Assembly: GCA_034509925.1 (NCBI GenBank)
Contig: CM067534.1
Span: 3,019,501-3,083,500 of the forward strand
Source of the DNA: Hirudinaria manillensis
Taxonomy: Eukaryota > Annelida > Clitellata > Hirudinida > Hirudinidae
DNA length: 64,000 nucleotides
Direction of reading: 5' to 3'
The notes under the pieces are model-generated. The model saw only the letters and a program-made list of their open reading frames with translations, ran no database searches and was not told the origin of the DNA. Position 1 is the stretch's first letter, and every line of letters starts with the position of its first letter. Shown in pieces: positions 19,570 to 34,068 of the stretch. Position numbers and translations under genes: made by a program.

Positions 19570-20504
19570 CTAAAATTTAAAAAAAATTTATTGAATTGGG
19601 CTTTGCGTTTAGCAATTAAAAAACCGCACGGGCCGGAATTTTTGCCAAAGCCCGGTACGACCTGCAAACAGACTTAGTAGGCCCGTTCGGCCAAGCCCGC
19701 CGATGACCATTTAAATATCCAGCCTCCTCTAATCATGCATCCCAAAAATCATAATATTCACACCTATATTATATAGTCTGATATAGCATTAGCACGTTTA
19801 ATAGAATTATTAAACTTTATCATTAGAATGCAAAATAACGGTGCTTCAATTGTTTCTGGATCTAAATTGGTTCTCTTTTCGCCTTAGATCCTTCATTACT
19901 AAAATTTCTTCCACTGTCCGCATAGTTTGTTGGCGGGAACTGCAAAAATTTATCCAAAAACACGGTGCGACACTGGGTAATTCCCTGATATCTCCTTATG
20001 ATTCCAGCATTACTCAATGTTATACATTATTATGCCATCTTGTTGAACAATCTAATTGAGTAATGTAATTCTAATTCCTGAGAATCACAATCAATCACAA
20101 ATTCAGGATATATCCCAAAGGAACACAATTCCCGTATATGCCAAGACCATTTCCGCACTCCACAAATTACCACGAGTACTCATTGACAACGGATCATCTC
20201 AAATTAACAACATTGTTCACCATATGTAAGAATGAAACTGCTCCTTAAATCCATTCAAACAAGAGACGACAATAATTTATTCAGGGCATGTCGCAGCTAC
20301 GTCCGTCCAATCTTTTAACATTGATTTCCTCATTCTGGAATAGCAAGAAGGTTGTAATTAAAATCGCGTTCCAAAAAGATTGGCAAGAGCCAACATCGCT
20401 TTCAGAGCACCGCCTTACCGAAGCAGAATATATCGACCAGGACTTGAACCTTAAACTCTCGAACGTCGACGTCGTAAATGCGATTTATGCTTTTAATACA
20501 AAAC
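19570..20504. other. Array spacer (unit 1-2; recurs in all units), no gene recognised
   Basis: The first part (about 19595-19715) is much more GC-rich than its surroundings and has short inverted repeats such as ACGGGCC at 19628 and GGCCCGT at 19680, so it may be a remnant of a small transposable element. A perfect 11-bp inverted repeat, CATTACTCAAT at 20008 and ATTGAGTAATG at 20055, could form a hairpin with a 36-base loop. Around 20288-20792 both strands have short open frames (82 codons on +; 66 and 69 overlapping on -). I recognise none of them. They may be debris of another gene. Confidence 0.45.
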
Positions 20505-21186
20505 GGTACGTGGCCTTGTTCAATGCAATATTCTAGAATTCTATGCCTTTTTGGTCTCCATAACCTGTGATTATCCACTTCTTTACACCAAATGTTCCAC
20601 AAGTCGCAGACAATAATCCTCCATCAAACCATGGAATTCTCTACCTCCGGATATTATTAACTCAACAACAATATCTCGTTTTACATCTTGAATGTTTGAC
20701 CATAAAAAACACCTATTAATTAAGTGATCGCCAAATTTCACTACTTTATATATAATTCTACATTTATATGAAGCTTCATTATATTTTCGCATTTACTAAT
20801 AGTCACCACAAAAATCTGTGTAACTAATTTGTTTAGATGGCCCTTCAAATTATTTTTACAAAAAAAATATATAAACTAAAAATTAAAAAAAGTTACAATA
20901 ATATCACTCTAACCCACATTAAGCATTTCTAAGTACACATATTAACACTGATCCGAAAGAAATATTAGTTGATGACAAAAAAGACATCAACAATGACATA
21001 AGCTGGTGGACCAAACAACAAAAAAAGTTTATACACGAGTGCGTACGAATGATGATTCTTAAAAAAATGCTTAAATAGCTTCGAAGTCGAGTTTGGAAAC
21101 GTGATCGACTCTCATTCGGGGTAGGTTGTAGTTGAGAAATGAAACGTTTCAATCGATCATAATAACAACCTTTAAACTTTCAGAAG

Positions 21187-22035
21187 ATGATGAAGATCTT
21201 GATTCTCGTCGCCGTAACTTTCTGCCTCGCATCTGGGGCGAAGCTGAGTCCAGAAGATGAACAAAATATTCTCGACAAGCACAATGAACTCAGAAGAGGA
21301 GAAGGTGCGAGTGACATGAAGGAAATGGTAAGGATGGATTCATTCATTTTATGCTTCCAGAAGTAAGCTGAAGACATTTGGTCAGAGAACATTAGATGTA
21401 GAGTTGAATTATTCGACTGACAGAAATGGGATCCAACTTTGGCTCACTCTGCAAGCTTGTGGGCCGATGGCTGCGTGTTCAAGCACGGACATCCAGAAGA
21501 TGTAGAAACCGGCTTTGGACACGTCGGCCAAAACATGTACATGACCAGCAGAAAATCAGTCGATTCTGTCGCCGCAACCCAGAAGTGGTTCAATGAAAAG
21601 AAGGATTACAACTACACTGAAAACAAATGTGGAGAAAAGGCAGTCTGCGGACATTACACTCAGGCACGTGCAATTTTTTACTTCTAAGCGTGAAGTAGAC
21701 TTATTGGAGTGGAGAGATTGTCTGGAGTATAACGAATTATTCACTTGCAGGTCGTTTGGGCGAATTCCGAATTCGTTGGATGCGGTGCCACCACTTGTAA
21801 CGGAACGAAGGAGGAAGGAAAAGTCAGTGGAACAATATTGGTTTGCAACTACGGACCAGCGTGAGTATCAACAGTTTTTGTCCATTTTACGAGCGTCATT
21901 CATAAAACGGTTTTTTTTGTTTCTCGTTATTATAGCGGAAATTATAGAGGTGCAAAGCCGTACAAAGCCGGAAGTCCGTGTAGCGAGTGCCCTCATGAAT
22001 ACACTTGCAAGAATGACCTGTGCCACAAACCCTGA
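21187..22035 (+). CDS. CAP family protein, array copy 2
   Basis: Same four-exon structure and 196-residue product as copy 1, with the GC donor after ACTCAG in exon 2. The T-run in intron 3 has 8 T instead of 9, so the stop is one base earlier. The shorter T-run lets a spurious frame read through intron 3, but splicing restores the normal protein. Confidence 0.88.
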
Positions 22036-23761
22036 AAACTTGGATTTATTTGAATTTTTTTGGAATTCATGAAAACTACCTTCATTATGCTATATTCATT
22101 ATTAGTAATGGTTAAATATGGCTGAATTATTCGAGCAATAAAAACTAAAATTTAAAAAAAAATTTATTGAATTGGGCTTTGCGTTTAGCAATTAAAAAAC
22201 CGCACGGGCCGGAATTTTTGCCAAAGCCCGGTACGACCTGCAAACAGACTTAGTAGGCCCGTTCGGCCAAGCCCGCCGATGACCATTTAAATATCCAGCC
22301 TCCTCTAATCATGCATCCCAAAAATCATAATATTCACACCTATATTATATAGTCTGATATAGCATTAGCACGTTTAATAGAATTATTAAACTTTATCATT
22401 AGAATGCAAAATAACGGTGCTTCAATTGTTTCTGGATCTAAATTGGTTCTCTTTTCGCCTTAGATCCTTCATTACTAAAATTTCTTCCACTGTCCGCATA
22501 GTTTGTTGGCGGGAACTGCAAAAATTTATCCAAAAACACGGTGCGACACTGGGTAATTCCCTGATATCTCCTTATGATTCCAGCATTACTCAATGTTATA
22601 CATTATTATGCCATCTTGTTGAACAATCTAATTGAGTAATGTAATTCTAATTCCTGAGAATCACAATCAATCACAAATTCAGGATATATCCCAAAGGAAC
22701 ACAATTCCCGTATATGCCAAGACCATTTCCGCACTCCACAAATTACCACGAGTACTCATTGACAACGGATCATCTCAAATTAACAACATTGTTCACCATA
22801 TGTAAGAATGAAACTGCTCCTTAAATCCATTCAAACAAGAGACGACAATAATTTATTCAGGGCATGTCGCAGCTACGTCCGTCCAATCTTTTAACATTGA
22901 TTTCCTCATTCTGGAATAGCAAGAAGGTTGTAATTAAAATCGCGTTCCAAAAAGATTGGCAAGAGCCAACATCGCTTTCAGAGCACCGCCTTACCGAAGC
23001 AGAATATATCGACCAGGACTTGAACCTTAAACTCTCGAACGTCGACGTCGTAAATGCGATTTATGCTTTTAATACAAAACGGTACGTGGCCTTGTTCAAT
23101 GCAATATTCTAGAATTCTATGCCTTTTTGGTCTCCATAACCTGTGATTATCCACTTCTTTACACCAAATGTTCCACAAGTCGCAGACAATAATCCTCCAT
23201 CAAACCATGGAATTCTCTACCTCCGGATATTATTAACTCAACAACAATATCTCGTTTTACATCTTGAATGTTTGACCATAAAAAACACCTATTAATTAAG
23301 TGATCGCCAAATTTCACTACTTTATATATAATTCTACATTTATATGAAGCTTCATTATATTTTCGCATTTACTAATAGTCACCACAAAAATCTGTGTAAC
23401 TAATTTGTTTAGATGGCCCTTCAAATTATTTTTACAAAAAAAATATATAAACTAAAAATTAAAAAAGTTACAATAATATCACTCTAACCCACATTAAGCA
23501 TTTCTAAGTACACATATTAACACTGATCCGAAAGAAATATTAGTTGATGACAAAAAAGACATCAACAATGACATAAGCTGGTGGACCAAACAACAAAAAA
23601 AGTTTATACACGAGTGCGTACGAATGATGATTCTTAAAAAAATGCTTAAATAGCTTCGAAGTCGAGTTTGGAAACGTGATCGACTCTCATTCGGGGTAGG
23701 TTGTAGTTGAGAAATGAAACGTTTCAATCGATCATAATAACAACCTTTAAACTTTCAGAAG

Positions 23762-24611
23762 ATGATGAAGATCTTGATTCTCGTCGCCGTAACTTTCTGC
23801 CTCGCATCTGGGGCGAAGCTGAGTCCAGAAGATGAACAAAATATTCTCGACAAGCACAATGAACTCAGAAGAGGAGAAGGTGCGAGTGACATGAAGGAAA
23901 TGGTAAGGATGGATTCATTCATTTTATGCTTCCAGAAGTAAGCTGAAGACATTTGGTCAGAGAACATTAGATGTAGAGTTGAATTATTCGACTGACAGAA
24001 ATGGGATCCAACTTTGGCTCACTCTGCAAGCTTGTGGGCCGATGGCTGCGTGTTCAAGCACGGACATCCAGAAGATGTAGAAACCGGCTTTGGACACGTC
24101 GGCCAAAACATGTACATGACCAGCAGAAAATCAGTCGATTCTGTCGCCGCAACCCAGAAGTGGTTCAATGAAAAGAAGGATTACAACTACACTGAAAACA
24201 AATGTGGAGAAAAGGCAGTCTGCGGACATTACACTCAGGCACGTGCAATTTTTTACTTCTAAGCGTGAAGTAGACTTATTGGAGTGGAGAGATTGTCTGG
24301 AGTATAACGAATTATTCACTTGCAGGTCGTTTGGGCGAATTCCGAATTCGTTGGATGCGGTGCCACCACTTGTAACGGAACGAAGGAGGAAGGAAAAGTC
24401 AGTGGAACAATATTGGTTTGCAACTACGGACCAGCGTGAGTATCAACAGTTTTTGTCCATTTTACGAGCGTCATTCATAAAACGGTTTTTTTTTGTTTCT
24501 CGTTATTATAGCGGAAATTATAGAGGTGCAAAGCCGTACAAAGCCGGAAGTCCGTGTAGCGAGTGCCCTCATGAATACACTTGCAAGAATGACCTGTGCC
24601 ACAAACCCTGA
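23762..24611 (+). CDS. CAP family protein, array copy 3
   Basis: Exons and protein as in copy 1, 9-T form of intron 3. The upstream A-run before GTTACAATAATATC is shorter than in copies 1 and 2, which accounts for the 2575-bp spacing. Confidence 0.88.
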
Positions 24612-26338
24612 AAACTTGGATTTATTTGAATTTTTTTGGAATTCATGAAAACTACCTTCATTATGCTATATTCATTATTAGTAATGGTTAAATATGGCTG
24701 AATTATTCGAGCAATAAAAACTAAAATTTAAAAAAAAATTTATTGAATTGGGCTTTGCGTTTAGCAATTAAAAAACCGCACGGGCCGGAATTTTTGCCAA
24801 AGCCCGGTACGACCTGCAAACAGACTTAGTAGGCCCGTTCGGCCAAGCCCGCCGATGACCATTTAAATATCCAGCCTCCTCTAATCATGCATCCCAAAAA
24901 TCATAATATTCACACCTATATTATATAGTCTGATATAGCATTAGCACGTTTAATAGAATTATTAAACTTTATCATTAGAATGCAAAATAACGGTGCTTCA
25001 ATTGTTTCTGGATCTAAATTGGTTCTCTTTTCGCCTTAGATCCTTCATTACTAAAATTTCTTCCACTGTCCGCATAGTTTGTTGGCGGGAACTGCAAAAA
25101 TTTATCCAAAAACACGGTGCGACACTGGGTAATTCCCTGATATCTCCTTATGATTCCAGCATTACTCAATGTTATACATTATTATGCCATCTTGTTGAAC
25201 AATCTAATTGAGTAATGTAATTCTAATTCCTGAGAATCACAATCAATCACAAATTCAGGATATATCCCAAAGGAACACAATTCCCGTATATGCCAAGACC
25301 ATTTCCGCACTCCACAAATTACCACGAGTACTCATTGACAACGGATCATCTCAAATTAACAACATTGTTCACCATATGTAAGAATGAAACTGCTCCTTAA
25401 ATCCATTCAAACAAGAGACGACAATAATTTATTCAGGGCATGTCGCAGCTACGTCCGTCCAATCTTTTAACATTGATTTCCTCATTCTGGAATAGCAAGA
25501 AGGTTGTAATTAAAATCGCGTTCCAAAAAGATTGGCAAGAGCCAACATCGCTTTCAGAGCACCGCCTTACCGAAGCAGAATATATCGACCAGGACTTGAA
25601 CCTTAAACTCTCGAACGTCGACGTCGTAAATGCGATTTATGCTTTTAATACAAAACGGTACGTGGCCTTGTTCAATGCAATATTCTAGAATTCTATGCCT
25701 TTTTGGTCTCCATAACCTGTGATTATCCACTTCTTTACACCAAATGTTCCACAAGTCGCAGACAATAATCCTCCATCAAACCATGGAATTCTCTACCTCC
25801 GGATATTATTAACCCAACAACAATATCTCGTTTTACATCTTGAATGTTTGACCATAAAAAACACCTATTAATTAAGTGATCGCCAAATTTCACTACTTTA
25901 TATATAATTCTACATTTATATGAAGCTTCATTATATTTTCGCATTTACTAATAGTCACCACAAAAATCTGTGTAACTAATTTGTTTAGATGGCCCTTCAA
26001 ATTATTTTTACAAAAAAAATATATAAACTAAAAATTAAAAAAAGTTACAATAATATCACTCTAACCCACATTAAGCATTTCTAAGTACACATATTAACAC
26101 TGATCCGAAAGAAATATTAGTTGATGACAAAAAAGACATCAACAATGACATAAGCTGGTGGACCAAACAACAAAAAAAGTTTATACACGAGTGCGTACGA
26201 ATGATGATTCTTAAAAAAATGCTTAAATAGCTTCGAAGTCGAGTTTGGAAACGTGATCGACTCTCATTCGGGGTAGGTTGTAGTTGAGAAATGAAACGTT
26301 TCAATCGATCATAATAACAACCTTTAAACTTTCAGAAG

Positions 26339-27187
26339 ATGATGAAGATCTTGATTCTCGTCGCCGTAACTTTCTGCCTCGCATCTGGGGCGAAGCTGAG
26401 TCCAGAAGATGAACAAAATATTCTCGACAAGCACAATGAACTCAGAAGAGGAGAAGGTGCGAGTGACATGAAGGAAATGGTAAGGATGGATTCATTCATT
26501 TTATGCTTCCAGAAGTAAGCTGAAGACATTTGGTCAGAGAACATTAGATGTAGAGTTGAATTATTCGACTGACAGAAATGGGATCCAACTTTGGCTCACT
26601 CTGCAAGCTTGTGGGCCGATGGCTGCGTGTTCAAGCACGGACATCCAGAAGATGTAGAAACCGGCTTTGGACACGTCGGCCAAAACATGTACATGACCAG
26701 CAGAAAATCAGTCGATTCTGTCGCCGCAACCCAGAAGTGGTTCAATGAAAAGAAGGATTACAACTACACTGAAAACAAATGTGGAGAAAAGGCAGTCTGC
26801 GGACATTACACTCAGGCACGTGCAATTTTTTACTTCTAAGCGTGAAGTAGACTTATTGGAGTGGAGAGATTGTCTGGAGTATAACGAATTATTCACTTGC
26901 AGGTCGTTTGGGCGAATTCCGAATTCGTTGGATGCGGTGCCACCACTTGTAACGGAACGAAGGAGGAAGGAAAAGTCAGTGGAACAATATTGGTTTGCAA
27001 CTACGGACCAGCGTGAGTATCAACAGTTTTTGTCCATTTTACGAGCGTCATTCATAAAACGGTTTTTTTTGTTTCTCGTTATTATAGCGGAAATTATAGA
27101 GGTGCAAAGCCGTACAAAGCCGGAAGTCCGTGTAGCGAGTGCCCTCATGAATACACTTGCAAGAATGACCTGTGCCACAAACCCTGA
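26339..27187 (+). CDS. CAP family protein, array copy 4
   Basis: Same product as copy 1. It combines the 8-T intron 3 with the upstream C variant at 25814 (AACCCAAC in place of AACTCAAC). Confidence 0.88.
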
Positions 27188-28914
27188 AAACTTGGATTTA
27201 TTTGAATTTTTTTGGAATTCATGAAAACTACCTTCATTATGCTATATTCATTATTAGTAATGGTTAAATATGGCTGAATTATTCGAGCAATAAAAACTAA
27301 AATTTAAAAAAAAATTTATTGAATTGGGCTTTGCGTTTAGCAATTAAAAAACCGCACGGGCCGGAATTTTTGCCAAAGCCCGGTACGACCTGCAAACAGA
27401 CTTAGTAGGCCCGTTCGGCCAAGCCCGCCGATGACCATTTAAATATCCAGCCTCCTCTAATCATGCATCCCAAAAATCATAATATTCACACCTATATTAT
27501 ATAGTCTGATATAGCATTAGCACGTTTAATAGAATTATTAAACTTTATCATTAGAATGCAAAATAACGGTGCTTCAATTGTTTCTGGATCTAAATTGGTT
27601 CTCTTTTCGCCTTAGATCCTTCATTACTAAAATTTCTTCCACTGTCCGCATAGTTTGTTGGCGGGAACTGCAAAAATTTATCCAAAAACACGGTGCGACA
27701 CTGGGTAATTCCCTGATATCTCCTTATGATTCCAGCATTACTCAATGTTATACATTATTATGCCATCTTGTTGAACAATCTAATTGAGTAATGTAATTCT
27801 AATTCCTGAGAATCACAATCAATCACAAATTCAGGATATATCCCAAAGGAACACAATTCCCGTATATGCCAAGACCATTTCCGCACTCCACAAATTACCA
27901 CGAGTACTCATTGACAACGGATCATCTCAAATTAACAACATTGTTCACCATATGTAAGAATGAAACTGCTCCTTAAATCCATTCAAACAAGAGACGACAA
28001 TAATTTATTCAGGGCATGTCGCAGCTACGTCCGTCCAATCTTTTAACATTGATTTCCTCATTCTGGAATAGCAAGAAGGTTGTAATTAAAATCGCGTTCC
28101 AAAAAGATTGGCAAGAGCCAACATCGCTTTCAGAGCACCGCCTTACCGAAGCAGAATATATCGACCAGGACTTGAACCTTAAACTCTCGAACGTCGACGT
28201 CGTAAATGCGATTTATGCTTTTAATACAAAACGGTACGTGGCCTTGTTCAATGCAATATTCTAGAATTCTATGCCTTTTTGGTCTCCATAACCTGTGATT
28301 ATCCACTTCTTTACACCAAATGTTCCACAAGTCGCAGACAATAATCCTCCATCAAACCATGGAATTCTCTACCTCCGGATATTATTAACCCAACAACAAT
28401 ATCTCGTTTTACATCTTGAATGTTTGACCATAAAAAACACCTATTAATTAAGTGATCGCCAAATTTCACTACTTTATATATAATTCTACATTTATATGAA
28501 GCTTCATTATATTTTCGCATTTACTAATAGTCACCACAAAAATCTGTGTAACTAATTTGTTTAGATGGCCCTTCAAATTATTTTTACAAAAAAAATATAT
28601 AAACTAAAAATTAAAAAAAGTTACAATAATATCACTCTAACCCACATTAAGCATTTCTAAGTACACATATTAACACTGATCCGAAAGAAATATTAGTTGA
28701 TGACAAAAAAGACATCAACAATGACATAAGCTGGTGGACCAAACAACAAAAAAAGTTTATACACGAGTGCGTACGAATGATGATTCTTAAAAAAATGCTT
28801 AAATAGCTTCGAAGTCGAGTTTGGAAACGTGATCGACTCTCATTCGGGGTAGGTTGTAGTTGAGAAATGAAACGTTTCAATCGATCATAATAACAACCTT
28901 TAAACTTTCAGAAG

Positions 28915-29764
28915 ATGATGAAGATCTTGATTCTCGTCGCCGTAACTTTCTGCCTCGCATCTGGGGCGAAGCTGAGTCCAGAAGATGAACAAAATATTCT
29001 CGACAAGCACAATGAACTCAGAAGAGGAGAAGGTGCGAGTGACATGAAGGAAATGGTAAGGATGGATTCATTCATTTTATGCTTCCAGAAGTAAGCTGAA
29101 GACATTTGGTCAGAGAACATTAGATGTAGAGTTGAATTATTCGACTGACAGAAATGGGATCCAACTTTGGCTCACTCTGCAAGCTTGTGGGCCGATGGCT
29201 GCGTGTTCAAGCACGGACATCCAGAAGATGTAGAAACCGGCTTTGGACACGTCGGCCAAAACATGTACATGACCAGCAGAAAATCAGTCGATTCTGTCGC
29301 CGCAACCCAGAAGTGGTTCAATGAAAAGAAGGATTACAACTACACTGAAAACAAATGTGGAGAAAAGGCAGTCTGCGGACATTACACTCAGGCACGTGCA
29401 ATTTTTTACTTCTAAGCGTGAAGTAGACTTATTGGAGTGGAGAGATTGTCTGGAGTATAACGAATTATTCACTTGCAGGTCGTTTGGGCGAATTCCGAAT
29501 TCGTTGGATGCGGTGCCACCACTTGTAACGGAACGAAGGAGGAAGGAAAAGTCAGTGGAACAATATTGGTTTGCAACTACGGACCAGCGTGAGTATCAAC
29601 AGTTTTTGTCCATTTTACGAGCGTCATTCATAAAACGGTTTTTTTTTGTTTCTCGTTATTATAGCGGAAATTATAGAGGTGCAAAGCCGTACAAAGCCGG
29701 AAGTCCGTGTAGCGAGTGCCCTCATGAATACACTTGCAAGAATGACCTGTGCCACAAACCCTGA
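28915..29764 (+). CDS. CAP family protein, array copy 5
   Basis: Same product as copy 1, 9-T intron 3. It carries the upstream C variant (28390) shared with copies 4, 6, 11 and 14. Confidence 0.88.
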
Positions 29765-31492
29765 AAACTTGGATTTATTTGAATTTTTTTGGAATTCATG
29801 AAAACTACCTTCATTATGCTATATTCATTATTAGTAATGGTTAAATATGGCTGAATTATTCGAGCAATAAAAACTAAAATTTAAAAAAAAATTTATTGAA
29901 TTGGGCTTTGCGTTTAGCAATTAAAAAACCGCACGGGCCGGAATTTTTGCCAAAGCCCGGTACGACCTGCAAACAGACTTAGTAGGCCCGTTCGGCCAAG
30001 CCCGCCGATGACCATTTAAATATCCAGCCTCCTCTAATCATGCATCCCAAAAATCATAATATTCACACCTATATTATATAGTCTGATATAGCATTAGCAC
30101 GTTTAATAGAATTATTAAACTTTATCATTAGAATGCAAAATAACGGTGCTTCAATTGTTTCTGGATCTAAATTGGTTCTCTTTTCGCCTTAGATCCTTCA
30201 TTACTAAAATTTCTTCCACTGTCCGCATAGTTTGTTGGCGGGAACTGCAAAAATTTATCCAAAAACACGGTGCGACACTGGGTAATTCCCTGATATCTCC
30301 TTATGATTCCAGCATTACTCAATGTTATACATTATTATGCCATCTTGTTGAACAATCTAATTGAGTAATGTAATTCTAATTCCTGAGAATCACAATCAAT
30401 CACAAATTCAGGATATATCCCAAAGGAACACAATTCCCGTATATGCCAAGACCATTTCCGCACTCCACAAATTACCACGAGTACTCATTGACAACGGATC
30501 ATCTCAAATTAACAACATTGTTCACCATATGTAAGAATGAAACTGCTCCTTAAATCCATTCAAACAAGAGACGACAATAATTTATTCAGGGCATGTCGCA
30601 GCTACGTCCGTCCAATCTTTTAACATTGATTTCCTCATTCTGGAATAGCAAGAAGGTTGTAATTAAAATCGCGTTCCAAAAAGATTGGCAAGAGCCAACA
30701 TCGCTTTCAGAGCACCGCCTTACCGAAGCAGAATATATCGACCAGGACTTGAACCTTAAACTCTCGAACGTCGACGTCGTAAATGCGATTTATGCTTTTA
30801 ATACAAAACGGTACGTGGCCTTGTTCAATGCAATATTCTAGAATTCTATGCCTTTTTGGTCTCCATAACCTGTGATTATCCACTTCTTTACACCAAATGT
30901 TCCACAAGTCGCAGACAATAATCCTCCATCAAACCATGGAATTCTCTACCTCCGGATATTATTAACCCAACAACAATATCTCGTTTTACATCTTGAATGT
31001 TTGACCATAAAAAACACCTATTAATTAAGTGATCGCCAAATTTTCACTACTTTATATATAATTCTACATTTATATGAAGCTTCATTATATTTTCGCATTT
31101 ACTAATAGTCACCACAAAAATCTGTGTAACTAATTTGTTTAGATGGCCCTTCAAATTATTTTTACAAAAAAAATATATAAACTAAAAATTAAAAAAAGTT
31201 ACAATAATATCACTCTAACCCACATTAAGCATTTCTAAGTACACATATTAACACTGATCCGAAAGAAATATTAGTTGATGACAAAAAAGACATCAACAAT
31301 GACATAAGCTGGTGGACCAAACAACAAAAAAAGTTTATACACGAGTGCGTACGAATGATGATTCTTAAAAAAATGCTTAAATAGCTTCGAAGTCGAGTTT
31401 GGAAACGTGATCGACTCTCATTCGGGGTAGGTTGTAGTTGAGAAATGAAACGTTTCAATCGATCATAATAACAACCTTTAAACTTTCAGAAG

Positions 31493-32342
31493 ATGATGAA
31501 GATCTTGATTCTCGTCGCCGTAACTTTCTGCCTCGCATCTGGGGCGAAGCTGAGTCCAGAAGATGAACAAAATATTCTCGACAAGCACAATGAACTCAGA
31601 AGAGGAGAAGGTGCGAGTGACATGAAGGAAATGGTAAGGATGGATTCATTCATTTTATGCTTCCAGAAGTAAGCTGAAGACATTTGGTCAGAGAACATTA
31701 GATGTAGAGTTGAATTATTCGACTGACAGAAATGGGATCCAACTTTGGCTCACTCTGCAAGCTTGTGGGCCGATGGCTGCGTGTTCAAGCACGGACATCC
31801 AGAAGATGTAGAAACCGGCTTTGGACACGTCGGCCAAAACATGTACATGACCAGCAGAAAATCAGTCGATTCTGTCGCCGCAACCCAGAAGTGGTTCAAT
31901 GAAAAGAAGGATTACAACTACACTGAAAACAAATGTGGAGAAAAGGCAGTCTGCGGACATTACACTCAGGCACGTGCAATTTTTTACTTCTAAGCGTGAA
32001 GTAGACTTATTGGAGTGGAGAGATTGTCTGGAGTATAACGAATTATTCACTTGCAGGTCGTTTGGGCGAATTCCGAATTCGTTGGATGCGGTGCCACCAC
32101 TTGTAACGGAACGAAGGAGGAAGGAAAAGTCAGTGGAACAATATTGGTTTGCAACTACGGACCAGCGTGAGTATCAACAGTTTTTGTCCATTTTACGAGC
32201 GTCATTCATAAAACGGTTTTTTTTTGTTTCTCGTTATTATAGCGGAAATTATAGAGGTGCAAAGCCGTACAAAGCCGGAAGTCCGTGTAGCGAGTGCCCT
32301 CATGAATACACTTGCAAGAATGACCTGTGCCACAAACCCTGA
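31493..32342 (+). CDS. CAP family protein, array copy 6
   Basis: Same product as copy 1. The upstream region has the C variant (30967) and one extra T in CCAAATTTTCACT near 31040, unique to this unit. Confidence 0.88.
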
Positions 32343-34068
32343 AAACTTGGATTTATTTGAATTTTTTTGGAATTCATGAAAACTACCTTCATTATGCTAT
32401 ATTCATTATTAGTAATGGTTAAATATGGCTGAATTATTCGAGCAATAAAAACTAAAATTTAAAAAAAAATTTATTGAATTGGGCTTTGCGTTTAGCAATT
32501 AAAAAACCGCACGGGCCGGAATTTTTGCCAAAGCCCGGTACGACCTGCAAACAGACTTAGTAGGCCCGTTCGGCCAAGCCCGCCGATGACCATTTAAATA
32601 TCCAGCCTCCTCTAATCATGCATCCCAAAAATCATAATATTCACACCTATATTATATAGTCTGATATAGCATTAGCACGTTTAATAGAATTATTAAACTT
32701 TATCATTAGAATGCAAAATAACGGTGCTTCAATTGTTTCTGGATCTAAATTGGTTCTCTTTTCGCCTTAGATCCTTCATTACTAAAATTTCTTCCACTGT
32801 CCGCATAGTTTGTTGGCGGGAACTGCAAAAATTTATCCAAAAACACGGTGCGACACTGGGTAATTCCCTGATATCTCCTTATGATTCCAGCATTACTCAA
32901 TGTTATACATTATTATGCCATCTTGTTGAACAATCTAATTGAGTAATGTAATTCTAATTCCTGAGAATCACAATCAATCACAAATTCAGGATATATCCCA
33001 AAGGAACACAATTCCCGTATATGCCAAGACCATTTCCGCACTCCACAAATTACCACGAGTACTCATTGACAACGGATCATCTCAAATTAACAACATTGTT
33101 CACCATATGTAAGAATGAAACTGCTCCTTAAATCCATTCAAACAAGAGACGACAATAATTTATTCAGGGCATGTCGCAGCTACGTCCGTCCAATCTTTTA
33201 ACATTGATTTCCTCATTCTGGAATAGCAAGAAGGTTGTAATTAAAATCGCGTTCCAAAAAGATTGGCAAGAGCCAACATCGCTTTCAGAGCACCGCCTTA
33301 CCGAAGCAGAATATATCGACCAGGACTTGAACCTTAAACTCTCGAACGTCGACGTCGTAAATGCGATTTATGCTTTTAATACAAAACGGTACGTGGCCTT
33401 GTTCAATGCAATATTCTAGAATTCTATGCCTTTTTGGTCTCCATAACCTGTGATTATCCACTTCTTTACACCAAATGTTCCACAAGTCGCAGACAATAAT
33501 CCTCCATCAAACCATGGAATTCTCTACCTCCGGATATTATTAACTCAACAACAATATCTCGTTTTACATCTTGAATGTTTGACCATAAAAAACACCTATT
33601 AATTAAGTGATCGCCAAATTTCACTACTTTATATATAATTCTACATTTATATGAAGCTTCATTATATTTTCGCATTTACTAATAGTCACCACAAAAATCT
33701 GTGTAACTAATTTGTTTAGATGGCCCTTCAAATTATTTTTACAAAAAAAATATATAAACTAAAAATTAAAAAAAGTTACAATAATATCACTCTAACCCAC
33801 ATTAAGCATTTCTAAGTACACATATTAACACTGATCCGAAAGAAATATTAGTTGATGACAAAAAAGACATCAACAATGACATAAGCTGGTGGACCAAACA
33901 ACAAAAAAAGTTTATACACGAGTGCGTACGAATGATGATTCTTAAAAAATGCTTAAATAGCTTCGAAGTCGAGTTTGGAAACGTGATCGACTCTCATTCG
34001 GGGTAGGTTGTAGTTGAGAAATGAAACGTTTCAATCGATCATAATAACAACCTTTAAACTTTCAGAAG

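Noticed and set aside
21593..22072. 159- and 173-codon frames running through CAP exons 3 and 4 in copies 2, 4 and 8
   Set aside because: Wrong frame for the CAP domain; created by the 8-T intron 3. Splicing gives the normal protein.
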